From: Pseudomonas sp. GM49 | GTDB taxonomy: Bacteria; Pseudomonadota; Gammaproteobacteria; Pseudomonadales; Pseudomonadaceae | Assembly: GCF_000282355.1 (NCBI RefSeq) | Contig: NZ_AKJL01000073.1 | Location: 1-64,000 of the forward strand | DNA: 64,000 nt | Direction of reading: 5' to 3' | Shown: positions 47,214 through 56,619 of the stretch, one piece after another | How positions within the stretch are numbered: position 1 is the stretch's first letter | Layout of the letters: every line of letters starts with the position of its first letter | Program-made: the position numbers and the translations under genes | Notes under the pieces: generated by a model | What the model saw: the letters and a program-made list of their open reading frames with translations, nothing else | What the model was told of the DNA's origin: nothing | Database searches by the model: none

Positions 47214-48026
47214 TCAGCTCTGACAACGCGGGCAAAAGACGCTGGCACGCTGCCCGAGCTTCACTTCCCGCAGCCCCGTGCCACAGACCTTGCAGTGTTC
47301 GCCGCCGCGGCCGTACACGAACAGTTCCTGCTGGAAATAACCAGGCTGACCGTCACCGCCGATAAAGTCCCGCAGCGTGGTACCGCCGCGCTCGATGGCG
47401 GCCGCCAGGATGCGCTTGATCTCGATGGCCAGTTTCAAATACCGCGCACGGGAAATGCTCTTGGCTTCGCGGCGCGGGTCGATTCCAGCGGCGAACAACG
47501 CTTCGGTCGCATAGATATTGCCGACGCCCACCACCACCGCGTTATCCATGATGAACGGCTTGACCGCCATCGAACGTCCACGGGACTGCTGGAACAGGCG
47601 CTCGCCGTCGAACAGGTCGGTCAGCGGCTCAGGTCCCAGGCGGATCAGCAATTCGTGATTGAGCGGATCGAGACTCCAGAGCATTGCGCCGAAACGTCGC
47701 GGGTCGGTGTAACGCAGGGCCAGGCCCGACTCCAGCTCGATGTCCACATGCTCATGCTTGGCCGCCGGCAACCCGGCCTCCACCAGACGCAAATTGCCTG
47801 ACATGCCCAAATGGCTGATCAAGGTGCCGACTTCGGCATTGATCAGCAGGTACTTGGCGCGCCGCTCCACCAGCACGATGCGCTGCCCGGACAAGCGCAC
47901 ATCGAGGTCTTCGGGAATTGGCCAGCGCAAGCGGCGCTCACGCACGATCACCCGGCTGACACGCTGGCCTTCCAGGTACGGCGCGATGCCGCGACGGGTG
48001 GTTTCGACTTCTGGCAATTCAGGCAT
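47214..48026 (-). CDS. mutM: Formamidopyrimidine-DNA glycosylase MutM
   Basis: Excises 8-oxoguanine and related lesions. It has 270 residues. The mature N-terminus PELPEVET supplies the catalytic Pro and Glu. The helix-two-turn-helix lies near [18 protein letters not shown], and the C-terminal zinc finger CKVCGTG...CPRC is intact. Confidence 0.96.
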   Translation of the reverse strand: MPELPEVETTRRGIAPYLEGQRVSRVIVRERRLRWPIPEDLDVRLSGQRIVLVERRAKYLLINAEVGTLISHLGMSGNLRLVEAGLPAAKHEHVDIELESGLALRYTDPRRFGAMLWSLDPLNHELLIRLGPEPLTDLFDGERLFQQSRGRSMAVKPFIMDNAVVVGVGNIYATEALFAAGIDPRREAKSISRARYLKLAIEIKRILAAAIERGGTTLRDFIGGDGQPGYFQQELFVYGRGGEHCKVCGTGLREVKLGQRASVFCPRCQS

Positions 48027-48068
48027 GGCGCTCTCGGATCAGGCGCATGGCCTGGAAAGGTCCGGCAC

Positions 48069-48938
48069 TCAACGATGAGTGCCGAGGTCGCGGATCGTCT
48101 GTTTGAGGGTCTCGAAGTCGTAGTCCGAGAGGCCGACATAGTCGAGCACCAGCGGCGCGATACTGTTCCACTCGTGATCTTCGGTCTGATTGCCCAACAC
48201 CCGGTACGACGCACAAATGTGCTCGGCCATCTTCAGGATCGCCAGCAGGTTCTTCAACGCACTGTTGCGCGAAGATTCATCGCTGAATATCGCCAAAGCA
48301 TTGTGGTGATTGGCGATCGCGGCGCTCACGTGTTCCGGCAGGCGCCAGGACTTGGCCGTGAAATACCCGACCACCGAATGATTGGTATTGAACACCAGGT
48401 TCTCCGTGTCCACCACCCGGCATTCGGTACTGGCGTTGGCATAGGCCTGCTCCAGAACGCCCATGTAGTCCGGGAAACGCTGGAGCATCAAGGGCACGCC
48501 GCAGTCGTGGAACAAGCCCAGGGCATACGCCTCGTCGCCATTTTCAACGCCGATGCGCTTGGCCAGGGTCAGGCAGGTCATCGCCACGTCCTGAGCGGTG
48601 TCCCAGAAACGGTTCAGGGTGACAATGGTGTCGTCATTCATCTCGCCCTTGATCGACATCGCATTGATCAGGTTGATGACCGAGCGGCTGCCCAGCAGAT
48701 TCACCGCACGCTGGATCGAGGCAATCTTGTTGCTCAGCCCGTAATACGGCGAATTGACGATCTTCAGCAGGGAACCGGAAAGGCCCGGATCCTGGGATAT
48801 CAGCTTGGCAATGACTTCCAGATCCGGGTCGGGCATGTACTGCTCCATCTGCAAATCCACCATGATCTGCGGCTGGGCCGGTACGCTGATGCCCTGCAGG
48901 GCTTGTTGGATCTGTTCGGAAGTCAGCTCTTGGGACAT
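48069..48938 (-). CDS. HDOD domain-containing signalling protein
   Basis: 289 residues with one HDOD domain (SQDPGLSGSLLKIVNSPYYG, SIQRAVNLLGSRSVINLINA, ALGLFHDCGVPLML). HDOD proteins are non-enzymatic HD relatives linked to motility and biofilm regulation. I chose MSQELTSEQ at 48938. It is in the same direction as mutM, 42 bp ahead. The role is not deducible. Confidence 0.88.
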   Translation of the reverse strand: MSQELTSEQIQQALQGISVPAQPQIMVDLQMEQYMPDPDLEVIAKLISQDPGLSGSLLKIVNSPYYGLSNKIASIQRAVNLLGSRSVINLINAMSIKGEMNDDTIVTLNRFWDTAQDVAMTCLTLAKRIGVENGDEAYALGLFHDCGVPLMLQRFPDYMGVLEQAYANASTECRVVDTENLVFNTNHSVVGYFTAKSWRLPEHVSAAIANHHNALAIFSDESSRNSALKNLLAILKMAEHICASYRVLGNQTEDHEWNSIAPLVLDYVGLSDYDFETLKQTIRDLGTHR

Positions 48939-49091
48939 GTGCACACACTCTGGGTCAGACGGCGATTCTAACCTTTATGAAGTTGGATCCGACATACCAA
49001 ATCGCAAGACAACACTCGCCACATGTCCACTTGCAGGCCAATCCGGGGGCTCAACACGCTATACTCCCGCTCTTTTTTCCGGAGCGACGAC

Positions 49092-50288
49092 ATGTCCCTG
49101 CCTAGCCTGCGCCTCAAAGCCAACGCCGACCGTCGTCTGCGCAACGGTCACTTGTGGGTCTACAGCAACGAAATCGATGTAGCCGCTACGCCTTTGCACG
49201 GTTTCAAGGCCGGCGACCAGGCGATCCTCGAAGCCGCCGGCGGCAAGCCGCTGGGCATCGTTGCCATGAGCCCGAACAACCTGATCTGCGCCCGTGTACT
49301 GTCGCGCGACATCAAGCTGCCGCTGGACAAATCGCTGCTGGTACACCGCCTGAACGTGGCCCTGTCGTTGCGCGATCGCCTGTTCGACAAGCCGTTCTAT
49401 CGCCTGGTCTACGGCGACTCCGACCTGCTGCCAGGCTTGGTGGTTGACCGTTTCGGCGACATCCTCGTGGTGCAGATCGCCTCGGCGACCATGGAAGCCC
49501 ATAAAGACGACGTGATTGCAGCGCTGACCCAAGTGCTCAAGCCGAGCGGCATCCTGTTCAAGAACGACTCCGCTGCCCGTGATGCCGAAGGCCTTAACCG
49601 CTACGTCGAAACCGTGTTCGGCCTGGTGCCGGAGTGGGTCGCGCTGGAAGAAAACGGCGTGAAATTCGAAGCACCGGTCATCCAGGGCCAGAAAACCGGC
49701 TGGTTCTACGACCACCGCATGAACCGCGCACGCCTGGCACCGTACGCCAAAGGCAAGCGCGTTCTGGACCTGTACAGCTACATCGGCGGTTGGGGCGTGC
49801 AGGCTGCTGCGTTCGGCGCCAGTGAAGTGTTCTGCGTCGACGCGTCGGCTTTCGCACTCGACGGTGTCGAGCGCAACGCCGCACTGAACGGTTTCGCCGA
49901 GAAAATGACCTGCATCGAAGGCGACGTGTTCGAAGCACTGAAAGAGCTGAAAGCCAGCGAAGAACGCTTCGACGTGATCGTGGCCGACCCGCCGGCGTTC
50001 ATCAAACGCAAAAAAGACATGAAGAACGGCGAAGGCGCCTACCGCCGCCTGAACGAGCAAGCCATGCGCCTTCTGACCAAGGACGGCATCCTGGTCAGTG
50101 CATCGTGCTCGATGCACCTGCCGGAAGACGACCTGCAGAACATCCTGCTCACCAGCGCCCGCCACCTGGACCGCAATATCCAGATGCTGGAACGTGGCGG
50201 CCAGGGGCCGGATCATCCGGTGCACCCTGCGATTGCTGAAACCCGCTACATCAAGAGCATTACTTGCCGCTTGCTGCCAAACAGCTAA
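49092..50288 (+). CDS. rlmI: 23S rRNA (cytosine-C5)-methyltransferase RlmI
   Basis: 398 residues. An N-terminal PUA domain (RRLRNGHLWVYSNEI) is followed by an EEHEE-type region and a C-terminal Rossmann methyltransferase (VLDLYSYIGGWGVQAA, VADPPAFIKRK). The catalytic Cys339 is in VSASCSMHLPE. Length and order match RlmI (m5C1962). The start at 49092 follows the GGAGCGACGAC site. Confidence 0.93.
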   Translation: MSLPSLRLKANADRRLRNGHLWVYSNEIDVAATPLHGFKAGDQAILEAAGGKPLGIVAMSPNNLICARVLSRDIKLPLDKSLLVHRLNVALSLRDRLFDKPFYRLVYGDSDLLPGLVVDRFGDILVVQIASATMEAHKDDVIAALTQVLKPSGILFKNDSAARDAEGLNRYVETVFGLVPEWVALEENGVKFEAPVIQGQKTGWFYDHRMNRARLAPYAKGKRVLDLYSYIGGWGVQAAAFGASEVFCVDASAFALDGVERNAALNGFAEKMTCIEGDVFEALKELKASEERFDVIVADPPAFIKRKKDMKNGEGAYRRLNEQAMRLLTKDGILVSASCSMHLPEDDLQNILLTSARHLDRNIQMLERGGQGPDHPVHPAIAETRYIKSITCRLLPNS

Positions 50289-50300
50289 AACGCAAACCAA

Positions 50301-50396
50301 TGTAGGAGCGAGCTCGCGATGGTCGTAAACGATAACGTGGGAAGCCTGGTGCCCCGCGGTGTTCTCGGGTCCATCGCGAGCAGGCTCGCTCCTACA
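50301..50396 (+). repeat. Composite REP, TGTAGGAGC type, copy B
   Basis: 96 bp; same as copies C and D except for a 4-bp deletion in the left palindrome. It carries the shared centre AACGATAACG...CCTGGTgCCCCGCGG. It lies just upstream of the MFS gene. Confidence 0.88.
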
Positions 50397-50520
50397 GAGG
50401 TTCCCGGCATCAAAACAGGAAGCCTCCTACAGCGCTTTTGATTGAACTCCCTGCGTCCCAGACTAGTATCGGTTTCTGGTTTCAAGCACGAACGCTTGAT
50501 CACTCAGGAAAACAAAAACA

Positions 50521-51717
50521 ATGTCTGAGTCCTCTTACCCAGCTCTAAGTAGCGACCTGAAACGCAAACGGGCCTCCCGCTTTATCCTCATTACCAACAT
50601 CTCGTTGATCAGTTTTTTCCCGCTGAATATCCTCCTGCCTTCTTTTCCTGCCTTGGCCGGGGAATTCAACACTTCAACCGCAGAAATCGCCCTATCAACC
50701 AGCCTGTTCACGCTGGTTTTTGCGATTTCTCAATTAATAACTGGCCCGCTCTCGGATAAGTGGGGCCGCAAGGAAGTTCTTCTTGGGTGCATCGTTGTTT
50801 CTACGCTCGGCTCGATAGGGTGCGTGCTGGCTACGGACTACCTGAGCTTCCTATTGTTTCGCGTCATCCAGGCAATCGGGTGTGGTTTCTTTGTGCTGGG
50901 TCATGCACTGGTGGAGGACTTGTTCGAAGAACAGGATCGCGCCCGAGTGCGAATTTATTACATGACACTGAGCGGCTCCTTTGTTGCACTGTCGCCGTTA
51001 TTGGGATCATGGTTGCAAACCACGTTCGATTGGCAGGGAAGTTTTTATGGTTTTGCGCTCATGGCGCTCGGCATGTTTATCCATGCCCAAGTAATACTGC
51101 CCTCCAAAGCAGTCAGCCATCAAAGAACACCGGTTTCCGCTCTACGCACGCTGAATTCCATTGTTGGAAGTCGAGACTTCATCCGCTACTGGTGGATTGC
51201 CGCGTTAGTGTTTGCCTGTTATTTCGCATTGATCAGCGTGACGCCGCTGATTTTCATGGATGAGTTCAAGTTATCCGAATACCAGTACGCGCTGGTGCTT
51301 ATGGTGTATGGGTTGGCTTATTTCCTTGGTGGAGTAGTTGCCAGCACCGTGCAGAAACACATCTCCCTCACGCTGCAAATCAACATCGGGCTCGGATTGC
51401 TGGGTGCCGCCGGTGTGTTGTTAGCATTGATCGTCAATTATGAATTGATGACAACTATCACCCTGCTCATACCGATGCTGATCAGTGCTCTGGCAGTCAC
51501 CCTTGTGCGACCTGCCGCAATTTCCGCAGCAATGTTGCTGTTCTCAAGCAGCGCCGGAACGGCAGCATCTGCAGGCAATAGCATTATGTTCGTCACCGCC
51601 GCGGTCAGCAGCGCTGCGCTCGCACAAACCGGGCACAATTTGCTGATGACCATTGCTGTTGGCTTCATCGCCTTCAGCCTTTGGGGGTTGCTGACGAATG
51701 CCAGGATAGGGCACTGA
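50521..51717 (+). CDS. MFS drug-resistance transporter, Bcr/CflA type
   Basis: 398 residues with twelve predicted helices. The MFS motif A is LITGPLSDKWGRKEVLL, and helix 1 has FFPLNILLPSFPALA, which is typical of the Bcr/CflA drug:proton antiporters. The substrate is unknown. Codon use is less GC-rich than the neighbouring rlmI and ilvD. The gene is framed by two direct copies (B and C) of a 100-bp REP composite, next to a RAYT gene, suggesting an accessory insertion. Confidence 0.87.
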   Translation: MSESSYPALSSDLKRKRASRFILITNISLISFFPLNILLPSFPALAGEFNTSTAEIALSTSLFTLVFAISQLITGPLSDKWGRKEVLLGCIVVSTLGSIGCVLATDYLSFLLFRVIQAIGCGFFVLGHALVEDLFEEQDRARVRIYYMTLSGSFVALSPLLGSWLQTTFDWQGSFYGFALMALGMFIHAQVILPSKAVSHQRTPVSALRTLNSIVGSRDFIRYWWIAALVFACYFALISVTPLIFMDEFKLSEYQYALVLMVYGLAYFLGGVVASTVQKHISLTLQINIGLGLLGAAGVLLALIVNYELMTTITLLIPMLISALAVTLVRPAAISAAMLLFSSSAGTAASAGNSIMFVTAAVSSAALAQTGHNLLMTIAVGFIAFSLWGLLTNARIGH

Positions 51718-51718
51718 C

Positions 51719-51818
51719 TGTAGGAGCGAGCTTGCTCGCGACGGTCGCCAACGATAACGCGGGTAGCCTGGTACCCCGCGGCGCTCTCGGGTCCATCGCG
51801 AGCAAGCTCGCTCCTACA
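51719..51818 (+). repeat. 100-bp composite REP, TGTAGGAGC type, copy C
   Basis: Left REP palindrome, a central hairpin (GCGGGTA...TACCCCGC) and an inverted right REP. About 90% identical to copy D, same orientation, between the MFS gene and the RAYT gene. Confidence 0.92.
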
Positions 51819-51909
51819 TTTACATGACATATCCAGAACCACTGTCACTGCGACAAGCACCCATTGCGTACCTATCGTTTCTCTTCACATCTCAGAAGAG
51901 GACAACGGA

Positions 51910-52368
51910 ATGTCCAACACGCCGAAAGCCCATAATTTACGTACCGGTCGTCATTCAGAGCCTGGTCGCATCTATCTCCTGACCGCGGTCACCCATGAAC
52001 GGCAACCGATCTTCAACGATTGGCGCATGGGTCGTCTGGTGGTGCAGGAATTCAGAAAAGCTCAGGAAACCGGAAATGCCACTTCTATAGCCTGGGTGGT
52101 CATGCCGGACCACTTTCATTGGCTGGTGGAACTGCATAACGGTGATCTGCCAAAACTGATGCAAGCCACCAAATCCCGCTGTGCACGACACATCAATCAG
52201 CAGCGAAGCCTGTGTGCACCTGTATGGCAAAAGGGTTACTTCGACCGGGCCTTGCGTCGCGAGGAAGATTTGAAAGCAGCCGCCCGATACATCATCGCCA
52301 ACCCATTGCGCGCCGGGCTTGTCGCTCATGTAGGTGATTACTCGCTGTGGGATGCCATCTGGCTCTAA
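51910..52368 (+). CDS. rayT: REP-associated tyrosine transposase (RAYT, TnpA-REP)
   Basis: 152-residue single-strand HUH nuclease of the Y1 transposase group, believed to bind and spread REP palindromes. The metal-binding HUH is H68-F-H70 in VMPDHFHWLVE. The catalytic tyrosine is Tyr127 in AARYIIANPLRAGLV. The N-terminal LRTGRHSEPGRIYLLTAVTHERQPIF is typical of the family. It is flanked at 91 bp upstream and 11 bp downstream by same-orientation 100-bp REP composites, the usual layout for a RAYT with its cognate REPs. All key residues are present, so it could be active. Confidence 0.93.
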   Translation: MSNTPKAHNLRTGRHSEPGRIYLLTAVTHERQPIFNDWRMGRLVVQEFRKAQETGNATSIAWVVMPDHFHWLVELHNGDLPKLMQATKSRCARHINQQRSLCAPVWQKGYFDRALRREEDLKAAARYIIANPLRAGLVAHVGDYSLWDAIWL

Positions 52369-52729
52369 TACGTATTCCCTGTAGGAGCGAGCCTGATCGC
52401 GATGGTCGTCAACGATAACGCGGGAAACCTGGTACCCCGCGGCGCTCTCAGGTTTATCGCGAGCAGGCTCGCTCCTACAGAAAACGCGCCCGCACGTCTC
52501 GTAAGCGCCGCCTCCAGGTTTGCAGGCATTCCCTCCAGCCGCCAGCCGTGTAGAATCGCGAACATTCATCGCCAGTCATCCCCGGCGGGTTTATGAGCTC
52601 AAGCTGAAGCGCGCGGCGATCCCGCAAAGTTATCGGCAACTTCCGGACACGCGGCCATTTCTGAGTGTTCCAGACGTCAATAGAAGCTCACTTCCCTTTT
52701 GATACCTGATTAGCCGCCCGGAGTGCTTC
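52369..52729. other. 361-bp interval between the RAYT gene and ilvD
   Basis: It contains composite REP copy D (52380-52479) and then about 250 bp of ilvD upstream sequence. CGGAG lies ahead of the ilvD ATG. I see no leader peptide with branched-chain codons and no convincing attenuator. Confidence 0.5.
52380..52479 (+). repeat. 100-bp composite REP, TGTAGGAGC type, copy D
   Basis: Same three-part structure as copy C; it begins 11 bp after the RAYT stop codon. Confidence 0.92.
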
Positions 52730-54571
52730 ATGCCTGATTACCGCTCGAAAACATCCACCCACGGCCGCAACATGGCCGGTGCCCGCGCACTGTGGCGCGC
52801 CACGGGGATGAAAGATGACGATTTCAAGAAGCCGATCATCGCCATTGCCAACTCGTTCACCCAGTTCGTACCGGGCCACGTGCACCTGAAAGACCTGGGC
52901 CAACTCGTCGCCCGCGAAATCGAACGCGCTGGTGGCGTGGCAAAAGAATTCAACACCATCGCGGTCGATGACGGCATCGCCATGGGCCACGACGGCATGC
53001 TGTATTCGCTGCCGAGCCGCGAGATCATTGCCGACTCCGTCGAGTACATGGTCAACGCCCACTGCGCCGACGCGATCGTGTGCATTTCCAACTGCGACAA
53101 GATCACCCCCGGCATGCTGATGGCGTCCCTGCGCCTGAACATCCCGGTGATCTTCGTTTCCGGCGGTCCGATGGAAGCCGGCAAGACCAAACTCGCCTCC
53201 CACGGCCTCGACCTGGTCGACGCCATGGTGATCGCCGCCGACTCCAGCGCTTCTGACGAGAAAGTCGCTGAGTACGAGCGCAGCGCCTGCCCGACCTGCG
53301 GTTCGTGCTCCGGCATGTTCACCGCCAACTCGATGAACTGCCTGGTCGAAGCGCTGGGGCTGGCATTGCCGGGCAACGGTTCGACCCTGGCCACCCACAG
53401 CGACCGCGAACAACTGTTCCTGCAGGCCGGCCGCACCATCGTCGAGCTGTGCAAGCGCTACTACGGCGAGAACGACGAGTCGGTGTTGCCGCGCAACATC
53501 GCCAACTTCCAGGCGTTCGAAAACGCCATGACCCTGGACATCGCCATGGGCGGTTCCACCAACACCATCCTGCACTTGCTGGCCGCCGCCCAGGAAGCCG
53601 AGATCGATTTCGACCTGCGCGACATCGACCGTCTGTCCCGTCACGTGCCGCAACTGTGCAAGGTCGCGCCGAACATCCAGAAATACCACATGGAAGATGT
53701 GCACCGTGCCGGCGGGATCTTCAGCATCCTCGGTTCGCTGGCCCGTGGCGGTCTGCTGCACACCCAGCTGCCGACCGTGCACAGCCGCAGCATGGAAGAA
53801 GCCATCGCCAAGTGGGACATCACCCAGACCACCGACGAAGCCGTGCACCACTTCTTCAAGGCCGGTCCTGCGGGCATCCCGACGCAAACCGCGTTCAGCC
53901 AGTCGACCCGTTGGGAAACCCTGGACGACGACCGTGAAAACGGCTGCATCCGCAGTGTCGAGCACGCTTACTCGAAAGAAGGCGGCCTGGCCGTGCTCTA
54001 CGGCAACATCGCCCTGGACGGCTGCGTGGTGAAAACCGCTGGCGTCGACGAGTCGATCCACGTCTTCGAAGGCAACGCGAAGATCTTCGAAAGCCAGGAC
54101 AGCGCCGTACGCGGCATCCTCGCCGACGAAGTGAAGGAAGGCGACATCGTCATCATTCGCTACGAAGGCCCGAAAGGCGGCCCGGGCATGCAGGAAATGC
54201 TGTACCCGACGTCGTACCTGAAATCCAAAGGCCTGGGCAAAGCCTGCGCCCTGCTCACCGACGGCCGTTTCTCCGGCGGCACCTCGGGCCTGTCCATCGG
54301 CCACGCTTCGCCTGAAGCGGCTGCCGGCGGCGCGATCGGCCTGGTGCAGGACGGCGACAAGGTGCTGATCGACATTCCGAATCGCTCGATCAACCTGTTG
54401 GTCAGCGACGAAGAACTGGCCACTCGCCGGGTCGAGCAGGACAAGAAAGGCTGGAAACCGGTTGAGGTGCGTCCACGTAAAGTGACCACCGCACTGAAAG
54501 CCTACGCCCTGCTGGCGACCAGCGCCGACAAGGGTGCTGTGCGTAACAAGGCGATGCTTGACGGGCTGTAA
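52730..54571 (+). CDS. ilvD: Dihydroxy-acid dehydratase IlvD
   Basis: Fe-S enzyme of valine, isoleucine and leucine synthesis. It has 613 residues. Cluster cysteines are Cys122 ([11 protein letters not shown]) and the CPTCGSC segment at 187-193. The active-site region [20 protein letters not shown] is intact. It is monocistronic with its own strong terminator. Confidence 0.97.
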   Translation: MPDYRSKTSTHGRNMAGARALWRATGMKDDDFKKPIIAIANSFTQFVPGHVHLKDLGQLVAREIERAGGVAKEFNTIAVDDGIAMGHDGMLYSLPSREIIADSVEYMVNAHCADAIVCISNCDKITPGMLMASLRLNIPVIFVSGGPMEAGKTKLASHGLDLVDAMVIAADSSASDEKVAEYERSACPTCGSCSGMFTANSMNCLVEALGLALPGNGSTLATHSDREQLFLQAGRTIVELCKRYYGENDESVLPRNIANFQAFENAMTLDIAMGGSTNTILHLLAAAQEAEIDFDLRDIDRLSRHVPQLCKVAPNIQKYHMEDVHRAGGIFSILGSLARGGLLHTQLPTVHSRSMEEAIAKWDITQTTDEAVHHFFKAGPAGIPTQTAFSQSTRWETLDDDRENGCIRSVEHAYSKEGGLAVLYGNIALDGCVVKTAGVDESIHVFEGNAKIFESQDSAVRGILADEVKEGDIVIIRYEGPKGGPGMQEMLYPTSYLKSKGLGKACALLTDGRFSGGTSGLSIGHASPEAAAGGAIGLVQDGDKVLIDIPNRSINLLVSDEELATRRVEQDKKGWKPVEVRPRKVTTALKAYALLATSADKGAVRNKAMLDGL

Positions 54572-54589
54572 GCTTCAAGCTTCGAACAT

Positions 54590-54620
54590 AAAAATGCCCC
54601 GCCAAGTGCGGGGCATTTTT
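54590..54620 (+). terminator. Rho-independent terminator of ilvD
   Basis: Stem ATGCCCCGC / GCGGGGCAT with a 5-nt loop and flanking A5/T5, 19 bp after the ilvD stop codon. Confidence 0.93.
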
Positions 54621-54636
54621 GTTTGCATCGATCCAC

Positions 54637-54736
54637 TGTAGGAGCGAGCTTGCTCGCGATGGTCGCAAGGACGACGCGTTAAATCAGAAAGTACGCGTCA
54701 TCGTTTACGACCATCGCGAGCAAGCTCGCTCCTACA
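54637..54736. repeat. 100-bp REP composite, TGTAGGAGC type, copy E (fully palindromic)
   Basis: Outer arms as in copies B-D, but the centre is also self-complementary (GGTCGcaaggACGACGCGT against ACGCGTCATcgtttACGACC), so nearly the whole unit can fold into one long hairpin. Confidence 0.88.
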
Positions 54737-54752
54737 ATAAACAGCGCATCCG

Positions 54753-55040
54753 CTAGTCCTGCGGATCGAGGTTATCGAGTGCCTGGTTCACCGCCAGCTC
54801 ACCCAGCATGATGACCTGCGCGATCCCCAGCATCGTGCTGCGTTGCGAGCCTTCCAGCAGTCCGGCGAAATCGCTGGCCATGACATTGGCCGAGGCGAGG
54901 GATTCGCAGGCGTGGGCCAACAGGGTTTCGGTGTCGAGGCCCGGTGCGATGACGAATGTTCGGCTGGGTTTGCGCGGGGTGGCGTTGATGTGGGCTGACA
55001 GGTTGTCGGTATTTGGGGGATCGGGGGTAATTTTGAGCAT
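54753..55040 (-). CDS. DUF6124 (DUF3077-like) small protein
   Basis: 95 residues, Pseudomonas-restricted family as far as I recall. The disordered N-terminus (MLKITPDPPNTD) precedes a helical part with ETLLAHACESLASANVMASD and MLGIAQVIMLGELAVNQALD. Function is unknown. AAGGAG precedes the ATG, and the leader holds a long structured non-coding element. Confidence 0.82.
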   Translation of the reverse strand: MLKITPDPPNTDNLSAHINATPRKPSRTFVIAPGLDTETLLAHACESLASANVMASDFAGLLEGSQRSTMLGIAQVIMLGELAVNQALDNLDPQD

Positions 55041-55350
55041 AGATAAAACTCCTTACACCATAAGACAAGGAGCCATCACCCTCGCTACCAAACGAAGGGT
55101 GGCGGCCATGCGCAGGTTGGTAGACCGGGGTGTAAGGAAACCGGCGCGCCCGAAAGCGCCCTGTGCATGACCACCATAAAAAGCAGAGACGCAAGAACGT
55201 CTGCAAATCATGATGCTTTGCACCCTACACAGCCGGGCTACCAAACCCGATCACTGATGTTCAGCGACAGGTAGACGGTAGAGTCCGAGAGTAAGGCGCA
55301 CAAGCCGGCGGATTCTGGCGTAGTCGTAGTCCCTTACGCAAGAATGCGTA
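55041..55350. ncRNA. Structured non-coding element in the leader of the DUF6124 gene
   Basis: No credible gene. On the plus strand a 13-bp stem with one bulge and one mismatch spans about 55072-55106 and carries the loop CTACCAAA (55085-55092). TTGGTAG at 55117-55123 is the exact complement of CTACCAA. A second small hairpin, CGGG-CTACCAAA-CCCG (55234-55249), has the same loop. GGCGC/GCGCC arms lie near 55143-55160. The transcribed strand is not certain; relative to the DUF6124 gene it is the 5' leader on the minus strand. Confidence 0.55.
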
Positions 55351-55407
55351 GGTTGTGACTGTCAGGAGATGTCGATCAGACAGAGGCTTTCATTGCACCG
55401 ACTGGCC

Positions 55408-55503
55408 TCATCGCGAGCAAGCTCGCTCCCACAGGGGATCTTCGGTGTTCACACAGTCTGTGTTTCACCCGAGATCTTTGTGGGAGCGAGCTTGCTCGCG
55501 ATG
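55408..55503. repeat. REP pair upstream of the HAD phosphatase stop
   Basis: Inverted REPs; the spacer (GGTGTTCACACAGTCTGTGT) is of the GTTCACA sub-family. Confidence 0.9.
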
Positions 55504-55517
55504 GAGGCGACTCGGTC

Positions 55518-56573
55518 TTATTGAATCTCTTCAGGCTTGACGATCACCCAGTTCTTGTCGGCAGTCACCGTCAGCCCTTCCTTGGCCTGGGCTGCGGCGT
55601 TCTTGGCCATCATGCCGTTGATCTGGGTCATGTACTTGTCCTTGCGGTTGACCCACAGGTGGATGCCGCCCTTGGCCACGTCAACACTGTGGAACAGCAT
55701 GTAGCCGTCGCTGCTTGGGGTGTCGCCGCCGACCAGCACCGGTTTTTTCCACTCATCGATGTAAGTCAGGATCGCCGCGTGCTTGCCCGCCATCCAGGTT
55801 GCCGGGGTCCACAGGTACGGGGTCAGTTCCAGGCCGAGGTTGGCCTTCTCGTCATATTTGCCAGCCGTGACCTGCTTGCGCGCGGTGGTCAGCTCGCCAG
55901 TCTTCGGGTCCTTGAGCAGCAGCGATACGCCGATCACGTTCTGTGGTTTGACGTTGTAGCCGTACTTCGGATCGGCCGCGACCATGCGCACCAGTTCTTC
56001 GGAGGCGGCGGTCATCACGTAGACCTCGATGCCGTTCTCCATCAGCTTGTTGTACAGCTCTTGCTGGCCGGTGAAGATCTTCGGTGGGTTGACGTCGAGT
56101 TTCTTGACCACGTCGCCTTCGTAATAAGTGGCCGGCACCGGTTTGCCGGACGCCATCATCTCGTCGACGTAGCCTTTGAGTTCCTTGAGGGTAAAGCCTG
56201 AGAACACTTGGGCGACCCATGGATAGCAAACCATGTCGTCGACTTCGCAGAGGCGGTAGTAGTAGCTGAACAGACTTTCCTTATGGTCGGCGGTGTCCTT
56301 GAACGGCATCAGTTTCAGGGAGGGATCGAGCTTGTCGCGGGTGATCAGGCCCTTGTTCTCCATGAACGGCAGCAGCGACTCTTCGAGGTCGTAGCGGTAG
56401 CTGGTGTTGTCCATGTCGAACACCGCGTAGTTACCCTTGTTGGCGTTGGCCGCGATCATCGCGTCCAGCGCCTTGGCCTGATCGACGGGCCAGTGTTTCA
56501 GATCCGTTGCAAGCACCTGGCCGGCGAGGCCGAGGCAAAGTGCTGCTGCCAGAAACTTCGGTGCGAACTTCAT
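55518..56573 (-). CDS. Periplasmic HAD phosphatase, phosphorylcholine phosphatase (PchP)-like
   Basis: 351 residues with a Sec signal peptide (MKFAPKFLAAALCLGLAGQVLA). HAD motif I is D53-M-D55-N-T (AVFDMDNTSYRYDL), motif II MTAASEE, motif III Lys near EWKKPVL and motif IV GGDTPSSD. The DMDNT / SAA / GDTPDSD pattern is that of P. aeruginosa phosphorylcholine phosphatase, though the exact substrate is inferred. I chose the start at 56573; the frame is open much further upstream, but only antisense to the symporter gene. Confidence 0.8.
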   Translation of the reverse strand: MKFAPKFLAAALCLGLAGQVLATDLKHWPVDQAKALDAMIAANANKGNYAVFDMDNTSYRYDLEESLLPFMENKGLITRDKLDPSLKLMPFKDTADHKESLFSYYYRLCEVDDMVCYPWVAQVFSGFTLKELKGYVDEMMASGKPVPATYYEGDVVKKLDVNPPKIFTGQQELYNKLMENGIEVYVMTAASEELVRMVAADPKYGYNVKPQNVIGVSLLLKDPKTGELTTARKQVTAGKYDEKANLGLELTPYLWTPATWMAGKHAAILTYIDEWKKPVLVGGDTPSSDGYMLFHSVDVAKGGIHLWVNRKDKYMTQINGMMAKNAAAQAKEGLTVTADKNWVIVKPEEIQ

Positions 56574-56619
56574 TAGCGCTTCTCCCTGAATGAAAGACAT
56601 CGACGCTAACAAATAAGTG

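Noticed and set aside
52688..54304. 538-codon minus-strand open frame
   Set aside because: It is antisense to ilvD; composition is that of a shadow frame.
54808..55170. 120-codon plus-strand open frame over the DUF6124 gene and its leader
   Set aside because: Its first half is antisense to a better-supported gene and its second half runs through the structured element; no ribosome site or domain.
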